From: Kribbella flavida DSM 17836
GTDB taxonomy: Bacteria; Actinomycetota; Actinomycetes; Propionibacteriales; Kribbellaceae
Length of the DNA: 64,000 bases
Assembly: GCF_000024345.1 (NCBI RefSeq)
Contig: NC_013729.1
Location: forward strand, 5,084,001-5,148,000
Reading direction: 5' to 3'
Shown here: positions 36,520 to 45,720 of the stretch, in pieces
How positions within the stretch are numbered: position 1 is the first letter of the stretch
How the letters are laid out: the number at the start of each line of letters is the position of its first letter
Made by a program: the position numbers and the translations under genes
Notes under the pieces: model-generated
The model's input: the letters and a program-made list of their open reading frames with translations, nothing else
Told to the model about the DNA's origin: nothing
Databases searched by the model: none

Positions 36520-36593
36520 CTTGTCCACAGACCCGAAGTCCGCTCCGGCAGCGGCCACGTTTCCCGGCATGTTCTTGTCGGAGGTGGTCATCG

Positions 36594-36950
36594 ATGCGGA
36601 CCAAGGATGCAGTCGGGCAGTACGGCGAGCAGCTCGCCGCGGAACATCTCACCCAGGCGGGCTTCGCGATTCTCGCGCGCAACTGGCGCTGCGAGCTGGG
36701 TGAGATCGACATCGTCGCCCGTGAGGGCAGGGCGTTGGTCGTCTGCGAGGTGAAGACCAGACGCGGGCTGAACTACGGCAGCCCGCTGGAGTCCATCACC
36801 TATCGCAAGCTCAGCACCCTGCGCCGGCTGGTCGGTCGCTGGTTGCAGGAGCATGAGGTCCGGCCGCCGGAGGTCCGGATCGACGTGGTGTCCGTGCTCG
36901 TCCCACCCGGCGGTGCGCCGACCGTCGAGCACCTTCGGGGCGTGGGCTGA
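36594..36950 (+). CDS. yraN: UPF0102/YraN nuclease-like protein
   Basis: 118 residues from ATG 36594 with CGGAGG 8 nt upstream. GEQLAAEHLTQAGFAILARNWRCELGEIDIVAREGRALVVCEVKTRR holds the E, D and ExK residues of a PD-(D/E)xK fold. Its exact role is unknown. The stop overlaps the yifB ATG by one base; together with dprA they form a tightly coupled operon. Confidence 0.95.
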   Translation: MRTKDAVGQYGEQLAAEHLTQAGFAILARNWRCELGEIDIVAREGRALVVCEVKTRRGLNYGSPLESITYRKLSTLRRLVGRWLQEHEVRPPEVRIDVVSVLVPPGGAPTVEHLRGVG

Positions 36951-38530
36951 TGGCCCTCGCCCAGGCCTGGTCGGTCGCGCTCGTCGGCCTCGAGGGGCAC
37001 CTGGTCGAGATCGAGGCCGACATCGCCCAGGGCCTGCCGAAGACGACGCTGATCGGGCTGCCCGACGCCTCGCTCTCCGAGGCCCGCGACCGCGTCCGCG
37101 CCGCGGTCGTCAACAGCGGTGAGCGATTCCCCGATCGCAAGGTCACCATCGGCCTGTCCCCGGCGACCCTGCCGAAGACCGGAAGTCATTACGACGTTGC
37201 CATCGCCTGCTCGCTGCTCGCCGCCAGCGGCGTCCTGAACGGCGGTGAATTGCGGCACTGCGCGATGATCGGCGAGCTCGGTCTCGACGGCCGGGTTCGC
37301 GAGGTCCGCGGCGCCCTCGCGATGACCTTGGCCGCGGCCCGTTCCGGCTTCGCCCGGATCGTCGTCCCGGAGCTGAACGCCGGCGAGGCCCGCCTCGTCC
37401 CCGACATCACCGTGTACGGCGTCCGCTCGCTGCGGCAGGTGCTCGCGATGATCCGCGGGGACGAGATTCCCGACGAGGAGCCGCCGCGGGCTGAGCCGCG
37501 ACTGATGTCGGAGTCGCTGACCCGGGTGCCCGAGGTCGATCTCGACGACGTGCTCGGCCAACGTGAAGGCCGCCGGGCGATCGAGGCTGCGGCCGCCGGC
37601 GGACACCACCTGTACCTGCACGGTCCACCGGGCTCCGGCAAGACCATGCTCGCCGAGCGCCTGGCGGGGTTGATGCCCGATCTCGAAACCGAGGAGTCCT
37701 TGGAGGTCTCGGCGGTGCACTCGCTCGCCGGACTGCTGACCAACGACGCCGAGCTCGTCCGCCGGCCGCCGTTCATCGCACCGCACCACACCGCGTCCCT
37801 GGTGAGCCTGGTCGGCGGCGGTTCCGGTATGCCGCGGCCGGGTGCGATCAGCTGCGCACATCGCGGCATCCTCTTCATCGACGAAGCGCCCGAGATGCAC
37901 CCGCTGACACTCGACACCCTGCGGCAGCCGCTGGAGTCCGGCTACGTCGAAGTCCATCGAGCCGCGGCCGTTGCCAAGTTCCCCGCGCGCTTCCTCCTGG
38001 TTCTTGCCGCGAACCCGTGTCCCTGCGGTCAGGCCGGCACACCGACCGGCATCTGTACCTGCACCCCGCAGGTGCTCACCCGTTACCGGCAACGCATCAG
38101 CGGCCCGATCAAGGACCGAATGGACATCCAGCGCCAGATCCTTCCGGCGGCCCGCGGCGTCGGCACCGGCGAACGTCCCGAGTCCACCGCCGAGGTCGCT
38201 GCTCGCGTCCGCACAGCCCGTGATCGCCAGAGCTTCCGCTACCGCGACACCGCGTGGCACCTGAACTGCGAAGTGCCCGGCCCGATCCTGCGCCGCGACT
38301 ACCCGCTCGACGACACCAGCCAGTCGATCCTCGAAGTCCACTACGCCGAAGGCCGCCTCACCGCCCGCGGCTTCGACCGTGTCGTCCGCCTCGCCTGGAC
38401 TCTGACGGACCTGGCCGGCCTGGACGCCCCGACCCCGGCCCTCACCAACGAAGCCTTTCAACTCCGCAGCGGCGCTGCCCTCACTCCCCTCGAAGACGCC
38501 CGTCCCCTCAGAAAGCCCTTCACCCCATGA
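36950..38530 (+). CDS. yifB: YifB/ComM-family Mg chelatase-like AAA+ helicase
   Basis: 526 residues. An N-terminal ChlI-like domain (GLPKTTLIGLPDASLSEARDRVRAAVVNSG), Walker A HGPPGSGKT near 222, Walker B GILFIDEAPE, a Cys cluster NPCPCG/CTCTP and a C-terminal winged region. ComM in other bacteria drives branch migration during transformation. Coupled to dprA, which has a related DNA-uptake role. Confidence 0.95.
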   Translation: MALAQAWSVALVGLEGHLVEIEADIAQGLPKTTLIGLPDASLSEARDRVRAAVVNSGERFPDRKVTIGLSPATLPKTGSHYDVAIACSLLAASGVLNGGELRHCAMIGELGLDGRVREVRGALAMTLAAARSGFARIVVPELNAGEARLVPDITVYGVRSLRQVLAMIRGDEIPDEEPPRAEPRLMSESLTRVPEVDLDDVLGQREGRRAIEAAAAGGHHLYLHGPPGSGKTMLAERLAGLMPDLETEESLEVSAVHSLAGLLTNDAELVRRPPFIAPHHTASLVSLVGGGSGMPRPGAISCAHRGILFIDEAPEMHPLTLDTLRQPLESGYVEVHRAAAVAKFPARFLLVLAANPCPCGQAGTPTGICTCTPQVLTRYRQRISGPIKDRMDIQRQILPAARGVGTGERPESTAEVAARVRTARDRQSFRYRDTAWHLNCEVPGPILRRDYPLDDTSQSILEVHYAEGRLTARGFDRVVRLAWTLTDLAGLDAPTPALTNEAFQLRSGAALTPLEDARPLRKPFTP

Positions 38531-39969
38531 CCAATCACCCCACCGCGCCCCAGATCACCACCACCTCGGCGTCAGGCATGCCGACTCCAGGTGGCGGCCG
38601 GCAACGCCGCACCCCGGCCTCGGCTTCTTCCATGGCCACGACTGTCGCGACCTCATCACCACAAGACACCACAGCCCAAGCGAGTCCTTCCAGCGCTCAC
38701 CTGGCTCCCACGTTCCCCGCGGCCGACGCCGAGCACCCCCGTGGCTCGAGGTCCGCCGACGACTCCGAGCACACGCGGGATTCCGACCCCTCGTCGCACG
38801 CCGACGACAAGGCTCCCTCCACAGCCCTCGCGCACCCCGCGCCCTCCGACTCGGACCGGTTCGCGAGAGCAGCCTTGTCCCGCGTCATCGAGCCCGGCGA
38901 CCCCGCCGCCCTCACAACCTTCGCCGGCCTCACACCACTGGAGATCTGGGACCTTCTCCACTCCACCGCCCCCGGCCTCGAACGCTGGTCGACCCGCCTG
39001 CCCCACGTCGACCCGGCCCGCGACCTCGACCGAGCCCACGCGGCGGGCGGCCGCTTCATCATTCCCGGCGACGACGAATGGCCCGACCAGCTCGAAGTCC
39101 TCACCGACGCCGGACAGCAAAGCCGTCGCGGCGGCGTCCCCTTCGGCCTCTGGGTTCGCGGCACCCCCAACCTCCGCGAGCTGCTCGCCAACTCCGTAGC
39201 CATCGTCGGCGCCCGAGCCTGCTCCTCGTACGGCGAGCACACCGCCGCCGAACTGGCCGCCGGCCTCGGCGACCACGGCACGGCCGTCGTCTCCGGCGGC
39301 GCCTACGGCATCGACGCCGCCGCCCACCGAGGCGCCCTCGCCAGCTCCGGCACCACGATCGCCGTCCTGGCCTGCGGCGTCGACGTCAGCTATCCCAAGC
39401 GCAACTCGGCTCTCTTCGACCGCATCGCCGCCGAAGGGCTGCTGCTCAGCGAGCTCCCACCCGGCTGCTCCCCCACCAAACTCCGCTTCCTCGCCCGCAA
39501 CCGCCTGATCGCCGCCGCCACGCTGGGCACCGTCGTCGTCGAAGCCGCCATCCGCAGCGGCGCCCTCAACAGCGCCGGCTGGGCCGAGCAATGCGGCCGC
39601 GCCGTGCTCGCCGTCCCCGGCGCCGTCACCTCCCGCATGTCCGAAGGCGCCCACCTCCTCATCCGGGAACGCAACGCCACCCTCGCCACCTCGGTCGCCG
39701 ACATCCTCGAAGCCATCTCACCCTTGGGCGAGCACCTGACCACCTATCCCCACGCCGCCCCCACTCCCATCGACGCCCTGGACCACGACCTCCGCCGCAC
39801 CCTCGACGCCGTCCCGGTCCTCCGCCCCGCCCCCGCCCACCGCATAGCCATCACCGCCGGCCTGGACCTCGCCACAGTGCAGGAATGCCTGGAAACCCTG
39901 GACCAAGCGCACCTCATCGAATACACCCCCACCGGCTGGCACCTCACCCGCCAAACCCCTGACCTCTGA
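38527..39969 (+). CDS. dprA: DNA-processing protein DprA with long disordered N-terminus
   Basis: 480 residues from ATG 38527, overlapping the yifB stop by ATGA. The Rossmann core is intact: VAIVGARACSSYGEHTAAELAAGLGDHGTAVVSGGAYGIDAAAHRGAL, VLACGVDVSYPKRN, LLSELPPGCSPTKLRFLARNRLIAA and SGALNSAGWAEQCGRAVLAVPG; a C-terminal winged helix follows. The first 105 or so residues are Ser/Thr/Pro/Asp-rich and look unstructured; family members usually begin close to the RVIEPGDP segment. A later start cannot be excluded but none is supported by a good RBS. Confidence 0.93.
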   Translation: MTNHPTAPQITTTSASGMPTPGGGRQRRTPASASSMATTVATSSPQDTTAQASPSSAHLAPTFPAADAEHPRGSRSADDSEHTRDSDPSSHADDKAPSTALAHPAPSDSDRFARAALSRVIEPGDPAALTTFAGLTPLEIWDLLHSTAPGLERWSTRLPHVDPARDLDRAHAAGGRFIIPGDDEWPDQLEVLTDAGQQSRRGGVPFGLWVRGTPNLRELLANSVAIVGARACSSYGEHTAAELAAGLGDHGTAVVSGGAYGIDAAAHRGALASSGTTIAVLACGVDVSYPKRNSALFDRIAAEGLLLSELPPGCSPTKLRFLARNRLIAAATLGTVVVEAAIRSGALNSAGWAEQCGRAVLAVPGAVTSRMSEGAHLLIRERNATLATSVADILEAISPLGEHLTTYPHAAPTPIDALDHDLRRTLDAVPVLRPAPAHRIAITAGLDLATVQECLETLDQAHLIEYTPTGWHLTRQTPDL

Positions 39970-41865
39970 CCTCTGACCCCTGGGATCGTCGGTTCCCGCC
40001 GGTTCCCCTCTCCCGCAGTGCTCCAACCCGCCGGCCTCGTGTCCAGCCACTTGCGCCCCACACCCAACGCCGAAGGCCGCGCCGCCGGCCCGTCACCCAG
40101 CCCTGTGCTGCCAGGCCGTACGACGCGGACGCAGCACCGTCGACAACTGACCGGAAGGAACGCTCCTGCCTGCTCTTCTTCCATGTGCGCGAGAAGGCTC
40201 AGCCTGACACCACGCCCCTTCCTGGTCACGCACGAACGACCAGGCGCATGCTTTCGAGCCGCGTGCAACGGGGCGCACCCTGAGCGGTTGCGGTTCAAGT
40301 GGGCATCCGACTGCGCCTACGCCGTCGACGACCCGTACGGCGGTGCGAGCTGGGTGTCGCGGACCGATATGACGAGACAGCGGTCGAGGTCGCCAGCGGC
40401 GCACCTCCGCCGGTGAGTACGCCACAGCATCGGCCGTGGTCCTGGAACGAGATGCACCGCCGGCCGCTGTTGGTCCTCGTGAACGCCGGCGTGCGGACCT
40501 GTCGACGGCGTGGTGGGCTGCCGGATCGGCACTTGTGCCCGGCCGTAGGGCAACCTTCCGGCCAGCATCGGCGTACCAGTGATGTGAGAATCAGTCTGAC
40601 CGACGAGGCGGGAGCTCGATGGCGGCCCGGCTGAAGACCTCGGGCGCGGCCGGCCCACTCGGCGCGGCGGACAAGCCGGGCGTCCGCCTGTTCCGGCCGG
40701 GTCCGGTCTGGTGTCGACGAGGCGAACGAGCTGCTCCGGAGCCTGTGAGGGCTGGTGTGCTGCTGGACGTGGGTCGGCATGACGAGGACACGATCGGTCT
40801 CCCTCAAGCGACGCGCCTCGCGCCGTACCGGTGCATGAGTTCCGGTCGGGCCGAAGTCGACGATCGGCACCGCAAGCTGCTCGGACACGCGCTACGGCGG
40901 GCGGCCTCCGACCCTCCAGGAGTGGTGGATCGAAAAACGGGACGTGGCCTGCCCCGGACACGTAGAGGTTGTGGCGCCACCACCGCTACGCCGGAGCAGT
41001 CCGCAGCACTCCGGCAAGCGGCCTGGCCGAGGAAGGCGTCCTCCGTGTCATCGCACGGTTCGCGCGCCAGAGACCGACGGATGGGTCGGGGAGCAGCACG
41101 GTGGCGGTCTTCTTGACGACATCGCAGCAGATCGGTCCCGGCGCACGTCTTTACGGCGGACAGACCAGTTCGATCGAGGAGACGGTGGGTCACTTGAACG
41201 CGACTTTCCAGAAGGGGGCAGTCATGATGCCCAGCGGTAGGGACGCTGACGAAGGATGGCCGAGCATTGGGATCGATCCTGACGAGTCCGAGCAGGCGGC
41301 GACCATGTCCGGTGCCCGGCACCAGACATGGTCGGAATCAGCACCGGCTCGTCGTCGCTCACCTCGGGGGTTCGGGAGCTGTTGACACCCCCGAGGGCTG
41401 CGGGGTTGGTCGACGAGCGACGCTGCTGTCGAGCCGCGCCGCGCTACCCCGGCCCCGCCTCCCGGCCGCAAACAGCGATCAGTGCCCACAGCGCCAAATC
41501 ACTGCGTACAGCGGCCGCATGAGTGGCTCTGGGCAGCCTTTGGGTGCGGAACGGGCACTACCCGGTGTGAAGATCATCTTGACCGACGAGGCCGTGACCT
41601 CGATGGCAGCCATGTCCACGCCCCCGGCGCTGCGGGCTCCACCTCGGGCGGCGAACAAGTCCGACGCCCGGCCGCCGAACCGCTTGCGGAAGGTAACCAT
41701 TGCGGCCCCGAGCCGTCTTCATCGTTCCCGCGAGCTTTCCTTCGCGGTCCGCGCCTGCTCGAAACGGTATGCCGGCGTCCTCGGTGTAAGCAAACAGCTC
41801 GCGCGCCAATACACGAACCGAACGGGTGCTTCGTGCGCTCAGGTGAACGCGATTTTCGGAAAGGG
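39970..41865. other. Decayed intergenic region with duplicated module, no intact conserved gene
   Basis: About 1.9 kb without a recognisable intact gene on either strand, unusual in this dense chromosome. Small frames exist on all six frames but none shows family motifs. From about 40560 onward the DNA contains two diverged copies of one module. Three blocks match in the same order: GTGAGAATCAGTCTGACCG (40577) with GTGAAGATCATCTTGACCG (41567); a GGCGTCCTC..TCGCGCGCCA block at 41036 and 41772; and a TGAACGCGAYTTTC block at 41193 and 41843. The 5' part (39970-40560) shows nothing recognised. Confidence 0.6.
41193..41385 (+). pseudogene. Truncated copy of the sigma-region-2-like gene
   Basis: From ATG 41224 it reads MMPSGRDADEGWPSIGIDPDESEQ, which matches MMAMRNGTNHDGGWSAIGFDPDEFER of the gene at 41866, with similar upstream DNA (TGAACGCGACTTTC). 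After DESEQ the similarity stops and an unrelated frame runs to a TGA at 41383. A 9-bp hairpin (CTCGGGGGT, 41363-41395) follows the break. Interpreted as a relic of a duplication. Confidence 0.55.
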
Positions 41866-41869
41866 ATGA
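41567..41869 (+). CDS. Uncertain 100-residue ORF coupled to the sigma-like gene
   Basis: Starts at GTG 41567 (KIILTDEAVTSMAAM) and ends at TGA 41869, overlapping the ATG of the next gene. The 5' part has a diverged counterpart at 40577 that is frameshifted after 16 codons. No domain recognised; composition is unremarkable and it may be non-coding relic DNA. Confidence 0.2.
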   Translation: MKIILTDEAVTSMAAMSTPPALRAPPRAANKSDARPPNRLRKVTIAAPSRLHRSRELSFAVRACSKRYAGVLGVSKQLARQYTNRTGASCAQVNAIFGKG

Positions 41870-42312
41870 TGGCGATGCGCAACGGCACGAACCACGATGG
41901 GGGATGGTCGGCCATCGGGTTCGATCCTGACGAGTTCGAGCGGTTCTTTCGCGAGCAGGTCGACGGGGTCCGCTCGATCGTTGCGGGCGAGGTCACCGAG
42001 CCGGCGGTGATCCGTGACGCGGTGGCCGAAGTCTTCCTGACCACCGTCGCGCTCGCGCGAATGGGCATGCTGGACGACCGCGAGGTCGCCGACTGGCTGC
42101 CTACCCTGGCCGCCACCCAGGCTGCCGCCGCGCGCGATCGGGCGGCCCGGCCTCGCGTGCCGGACACAGCGACTCCCGATGACCAGCCGCCGCTCGGCGC
42201 AGAACCATTGGGCGGCCGCAAGCCGCTCTCTGTCGACGACCGGCGCACCCTCGACCAGCTTCGCTGGGTCATCGCCCGCCGATCGACGCAGTCCTGGCGC
42301 GCCAATCCCTGA
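41866..42312 (+). CDS. Sigma-70 region-2-like protein fragment, hypothetical
   Basis: 148 residues from ATG 41866 (ATGs at 41869 and 41875 are alternatives; GGAAAGGG lies directly upstream). FDPDEFERFFREQVDGVRSIVAGEVTEPAVIRDAVAEVFLTTVALARM resembles region 2 of ECF sigma factors, including the acidic AEVFL helix. No region 4 follows; the C-terminal half (PDTATPDDQPPLGAEPLGG, VDDRRTLDQLRWVIARRS) is different. It may be a degenerate sigma factor or a regulator derived from one. Confidence 0.5.
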   Translation: MMAMRNGTNHDGGWSAIGFDPDEFERFFREQVDGVRSIVAGEVTEPAVIRDAVAEVFLTTVALARMGMLDDREVADWLPTLAATQAAAARDRAARPRVPDTATPDDQPPLGAEPLGGRKPLSVDDRRTLDQLRWVIARRSTQSWRANP

Positions 42313-42492
42313 AACCCGGTTGACGCCCAGAGATCGAAGTCGGCGCCCCGGGACGGCAGCCGACGCCCCGAAGTCGGGTTCGGCGCCTGGAACCACAATC
42401 GCGTTGCAGGAGCTCGAACGAGCGGACCAGCGAGCGGCTTCGGGACGTGGCCGATCGTTGGTCGCACCGGTGGGATCGCGAGAGCGGCAGGG

Positions 42493-42554
42493 CGCCCTGG
42501 CGAGCCCAGGTCATGCTGCCAGGGCGGAGCAGCCCCGTCGACAAGCCGTCGACG
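42493..42554 (-). terminator. Pair of hairpins downstream of DUF2469 gene
   Basis: On the minus strand, 14 nt after the DUF2469 stop, a 7-bp stem (42536-42542/42548-42554, CGTCGAC) is followed by a 9-bp stem (42493-42501/42518-42526, CGCCCTGGC). They would end the rplS-lepB-rnhB transcript. The 255-nt gap 42313-42567 contains nothing else recognised. Confidence 0.55.
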
Positions 42555-42567
42555 AAGTGCTGCGGGG

Positions 42568-42891
42568 TCAGCGGCCGAAGTCGGAGTCCTTGGGGACCTC
42601 GAGGTCGGACTTGGCGAGCTCTTCGATGTTGACGTCGCGGAAGGTGACGACCTTGGCGTTCTTGACGAAGCGGGCGGACCGGTAGACGTCCCAGACCCAG
42701 GCGTCGGCCATCGTCACCTCGAAGTAGACGTCACCGCCTTCGGTGCGGACCTTCAGGTCCACCGCGTTGCACAGGTAGAACCGGCGTTCGGTCTCCACGA
42801 CGTACTTGAAGATCCCGACGACGTCCTTGTACTCCCGATAGAGCTGCAGCTCCATGTCGGTTTCGTACTTCTCGAGGTCGTCAGCGCTCAC
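42568..42891 (-). CDS. DUF2469 family protein
   Basis: 107 residues from GTG 42891. Highly conserved actinobacterial protein of unknown function (Rv2901c type): DDLEKYETDMELQLYREYKDVVGIFKYVVETERRFYLCNAV and YFEVTMADAWVWDVYR. Always found next to rnhB, as here. In mycobacteria yraN follows it on the same strand; here that neighbour has been lost to an inversion. Confidence 0.93.
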   Translation of the reverse strand: MSADDLEKYETDMELQLYREYKDVVGIFKYVVETERRFYLCNAVDLKVRTEGGDVYFEVTMADAWVWDVYRSARFVKNAKVVTFRDVNIEELAKSDLEVPKDSDFGR

Positions 42892-42913
42892 GCCTTCACC
42901 TCGCTACGCTCGC

Positions 42914-43612
42914 TCATCGGCTCTCCACTCCGGTGGGACTGGCCACATTCTGTCCCATATCGGGCCGCAGACTGCGGCGGACATTCTCGAACCGCCGTCG
43001 ATGTTGTGGACACGGGCCGTATTCGTCCAGCGCCGCTTGGTGCTCAGGGGTGCAGTATCCCTTGTGGATCGCGAAACCGTACTGGGGGTACACCGTGTCC
43101 CAGTGCTCCATGATCCGGTCGCGGGTCACTTTGGCGACGACGGAGGCCGCGGCGATGCAGGCGGCGACCCGGTCGCCCTTCCAGATCGCCAGGCCGGGCA
43201 CGCCGAGACCGTCGACGCCGAAGCCGTCGGTGAGCACGTACTGCGGGCGCACGTCCAGGCGGAACAGGGCCCGGCGCAGCGCCTGGACGTTGGCGACGTG
43301 CATGCCGAGGCGGTCGCACTCGTCGGCCTCGATCGAGACGACGGACCAGGCGAGCGCACGCTTGCGGATCTCGTCGTAGCAGCGTTCGCGAGCCTTGGCG
43401 GTGAGCAGCTTGGAGTCGGCGAGCTCGGGGATCTGACCGCGCTTGCCGTCCGGCAGGATCACCGCGGCGGCGACCAGCGGGCCGGCGCACGGACCACGGC
43501 CGGCTTCGTCGACGCCGGCGATCGGGTCGAGGCCGACGCGGCGCAGGGCACGTTCGTAGCCGTACAGACCGGCGTCCCGCCGGATGGTGCTGCCGCGGGG
43601 CAGAGCGCTCAT
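42914..43612 (-). CDS. rnhB: Ribonuclease HII
   Basis: 232 residues from ATG 43612. Catalytic GVDEAGRG (Asp35, Glu36), the Asp in LTDGFGVDG and AASVVAKVTRD are present. Removes RNA from RNA-DNA hybrids, including single ribonucleotides. Separated from lepB by 223 nt that include an 11-bp direct repeat (GCATCGAAGCA at 43644 and 43656) and no convincing gene. Confidence 0.97.
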   Translation of the reverse strand: MSALPRGSTIRRDAGLYGYERALRRVGLDPIAGVDEAGRGPCAGPLVAAAVILPDGKRGQIPELADSKLLTAKARERCYDEIRKRALAWSVVSIEADECDRLGMHVANVQALRRALFRLDVRPQYVLTDGFGVDGLGVPGLAIWKGDRVAACIAAASVVAKVTRDRIMEHWDTVYPQYGFAIHKGYCTPEHQAALDEYGPCPQHRRRFENVRRSLRPDMGQNVASPTGVESR

Positions 43613-43835
43613 CCGGTCCTCCCTACAGTGCGGACACCACCACGCATCGAAGCATGCATCGAAGCACGGCTCAGAACAGTACGACGTACGGCGACCGCAC
43701 CGAGACCGGCAGCCGAGGGACGCGCAGCAAGTACGCCGACGCGGGCGGCATCCCCCGGACGAGGGGCCGAGCGAGCCGGGGCGGCGCCAAGTGGTGCCGT
43801 GGGCGGGTGTGCGGTGGAGGGCACGGGTGCTCCGC

Positions 43836-44606
43836 TTACTTGGGAGGTGCTGTCAGGGAGATCGAAGGCTTGGCGGGCGGCGGTTCGACGGCCGGCGGCA
43901 CGCTCTTGAAGGTGTCGGGCACGCCGAGCTTGCCGAAGTTGCTGGCCGGCCAGACGACCAGAACGGCGCGGCCCGTGACCTTGTCCAGCGGAACGAACGC
44001 CGCGTCGCCGGGGGTGCTGCCTTCGGAGCCGGCGTCGCTGAGGTGGACCCGGGAGTCGCCCGACTCCGAGCGGTGGTCGCCCATCACGAACACGTGCCCG
44101 GCCGGCACGGTGACCTGGAACTCCATCGCCGACGGGGCGTCACCGGGGAACAGGTAGCTGGACTCCTCCAGCGGCTGTCCGTTGACCAGCAGGCGACCCT
44201 GGGCGTCGCAGCAGGCGACCTTGTCGCCCGGCATGCCGACCAGTCGCTTGATCAGGTGACCGTGGCTGGAGTCCGGCAGCAGGCCGACGACCTCGAAGAA
44301 CCGGCCGACCGAACCGCGCTTCTGGCCGCTCTCCTCGGTGCCCAGCCAGCCGCCCGGGTCCTCGAACACGACCACGTCACCGCGCTCGACGTCGGTGATC
44401 TTCTCGACCACGACCCGGTCGCCGACGAGCAGCGTGTTCTGCATCGACTCGCTGGGGATGATGAACATCTGCCCCACGAAGGCCCGCAGGATCGACGAGA
44501 CGATCAGCGCCCCGACCACGATCAGCACGAACTCACGCGCCGCGGCGGCGAGTCCCGACCGGTGGCGAGGGGTCTTGTCCGGCGTCTCCGTCGATGTATC
44601 GGTCAC
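43836..44606 (-). CDS. lepB: Type I signal peptidase (first of two)
   Basis: 256 residues from GTG 44606, overlapping the stop of the upstream lepB. One N-terminal membrane helix, then IIPSESMQNTL (Ser54), the general base in HLIKRLVGMPGDKV (Lys120) and the MGDHRSESGDSR box. The C-terminal 30 residues are Pro/Lys-rich. Cleaves signal peptides outside the membrane. Confidence 0.95.
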   Translation of the reverse strand: MTDTSTETPDKTPRHRSGLAAAAREFVLIVVGALIVSSILRAFVGQMFIIPSESMQNTLLVGDRVVVEKITDVERGDVVVFEDPGGWLGTEESGQKRGSVGRFFEVVGLLPDSSHGHLIKRLVGMPGDKVACCDAQGRLLVNGQPLEESSYLFPGDAPSAMEFQVTVPAGHVFVMGDHRSESGDSRVHLSDAGSEGSTPGDAAFVPLDKVTGRAVLVVWPASNFGKLGVPDTFKSVPPAVEPPPAKPSISLTAPPK

Positions 44607-45346
44607 TTCTTCAGCCCCGGCTTCTTGAAGGTTTCCGGAGGACGCAGCATCGTCATCCGGTCAGACGGCCAGATTACGCAACAGGCCCGGCCAACCACGT
44701 TGTCCACCGGCACGAACCCACCACCGGGTCCGCCCATGTGGGCGCGGGAGTCGGCCGACTCGGCCCGGTTGTCCCCCATCACCCACAGGTGACCGGGCGG
44801 CACCACCACGTCGAACGGCTGCAGCGAAGGCTTGGCGCCCTCCAGCAGGTACTCCTGCTCGTCCAGCGGGATCTTGTTGACCAGGATCCGGCCGGAGCGG
44901 TCGCAGCAGAACACCCGGTCGCCGCCGAGGCCGATCACCCGCTTGACCAGGTGTCCCTCACCGCTGCGCGGCAGGATGCCGACGAACTCACCGAGACGGC
45001 GCAGGGCACCGGGGGTTTCCTGCTCCTCGTTCAGCCAGTTGCCGGGGTCCTTGAAGACGACGATGTCGCCGCGGTCGACGTCGCGCTGCAGGTAACTGAC
45101 CTTCTCGGCCAGGATGCGGTCGTTCGTCGTCAGCGTGTTGTACATCGACTCCGAGGGCACGTAGAACGCCTCGGCGACAAAAAGCCTCAGAACAACCGTG
45201 ATGACCAGGGCGAGCACCGTCACCGTGGTCATCTCGATCAACAGGCTGAGCAGCGGGTTCCGCTGCTTCAGCCTGCGATGCCGTCCTTTGCTGCGACGTG
45301 CCCTCTTGGCTACCGGGCGAGCGCGAGTCGCAGTGCTCGGCGCCAT
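44603..45346 (-). CDS. lepB: Type I signal peptidase (second of two)
   Basis: 247 residues. A strongly basic N-terminus (KRARRSKGRHRRLKQRN), one membrane helix, YVPSESMYNTL (Ser67), HLVKRVIGLGGD (Lys135) and MGDNRAESADSR. Lies 23 nt downstream of rplS and is coupled by a 4-nt overlap to the other lepB. The two copies share motifs but differ along most of their length, so they are an old duplication. Confidence 0.95.
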   Translation of the reverse strand: MAPSTATRARPVAKRARRSKGRHRRLKQRNPLLSLLIEMTTVTVLALVITVVLRLFVAEAFYVPSESMYNTLTTNDRILAEKVSYLQRDVDRGDIVVFKDPGNWLNEEQETPGALRRLGEFVGILPRSGEGHLVKRVIGLGGDRVFCCDRSGRILVNKIPLDEQEYLLEGAKPSLQPFDVVVPPGHLWVMGDNRAESADSRAHMGGPGGGFVPVDNVVGRACCVIWPSDRMTMLRPPETFKKPGLKK

Positions 45347-45369
45347 ACCTGACCGTCGTCGCTAGGGAC

Positions 45370-45720
45370 TCAGGCGTCCCGCTTCTCCTTGATCTTGGCT
45401 GCCTTGCCGCGCAGCTCACGCAGGTAGTACAGCTTGGCGCGGCGGACGTCGCCGCGGGTGACGACCTCGATCTTGTCCACGATCGGGGTGTGCACCGGGA
45501 AGGTGCGCTCGACGCCGACGCCGAAGCTGACCTTGCGGACCGTGAAGGTCTCCTGCAGGCCACCACCCTGGCGGCGGATCACGACGCCCTTGAACACCTG
45601 GACGCGGGACCGGTTGCCCTCGACCACCTTGACGTGCACGTTCACCGTGTCACCGGGGCGGAAGGACGGGACGTCGTCGCGCTTGCTCGCGTTGTCGAGC
45701 TCGTTCAGGACGTTGCTCAT
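45370..45720 (-). CDS. rplS: 50S ribosomal protein L19
   Basis: 116 residues from ATG 45720 (an ATG 5 codons upstream gives MEHL and is less likely). FRPGDTVNVHVKVVEGNRSRVQVFKGVVIRRQGGG, VGVERTFPVHTPIVDKIEV and RRAKLYYLRELRGKAAKIKE are the L19 core. First gene of rplS-lepB-lepB-rnhB-DUF2469, with a 154-nt gap to trmD. Confidence 0.97.
   Translation of the reverse strand: MSNVLNELDNASKRDDVPSFRPGDTVNVHVKVVEGNRSRVQVFKGVVIRRQGGGLQETFTVRKVSFGVGVERTFPVHTPIVDKIEVVTRGDVRRAKLYYLRELRGKAAKIKEKRDA

Noticed and set aside
40295..40888. 197-codon minus-strand frame in the decayed region
   Set aside because: No recognisable domain, and it crosses one of the duplicated blocks in a frame not conserved between copies.
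43609..43824. 71-codon minus-strand frame ending in ATGA overlap with rnhB
   Set aside because: The overlap is suggestive, but the sequence is Ala/Arg/Pro-rich, includes the 11-bp direct repeat and has no family similarity or clear RBS.
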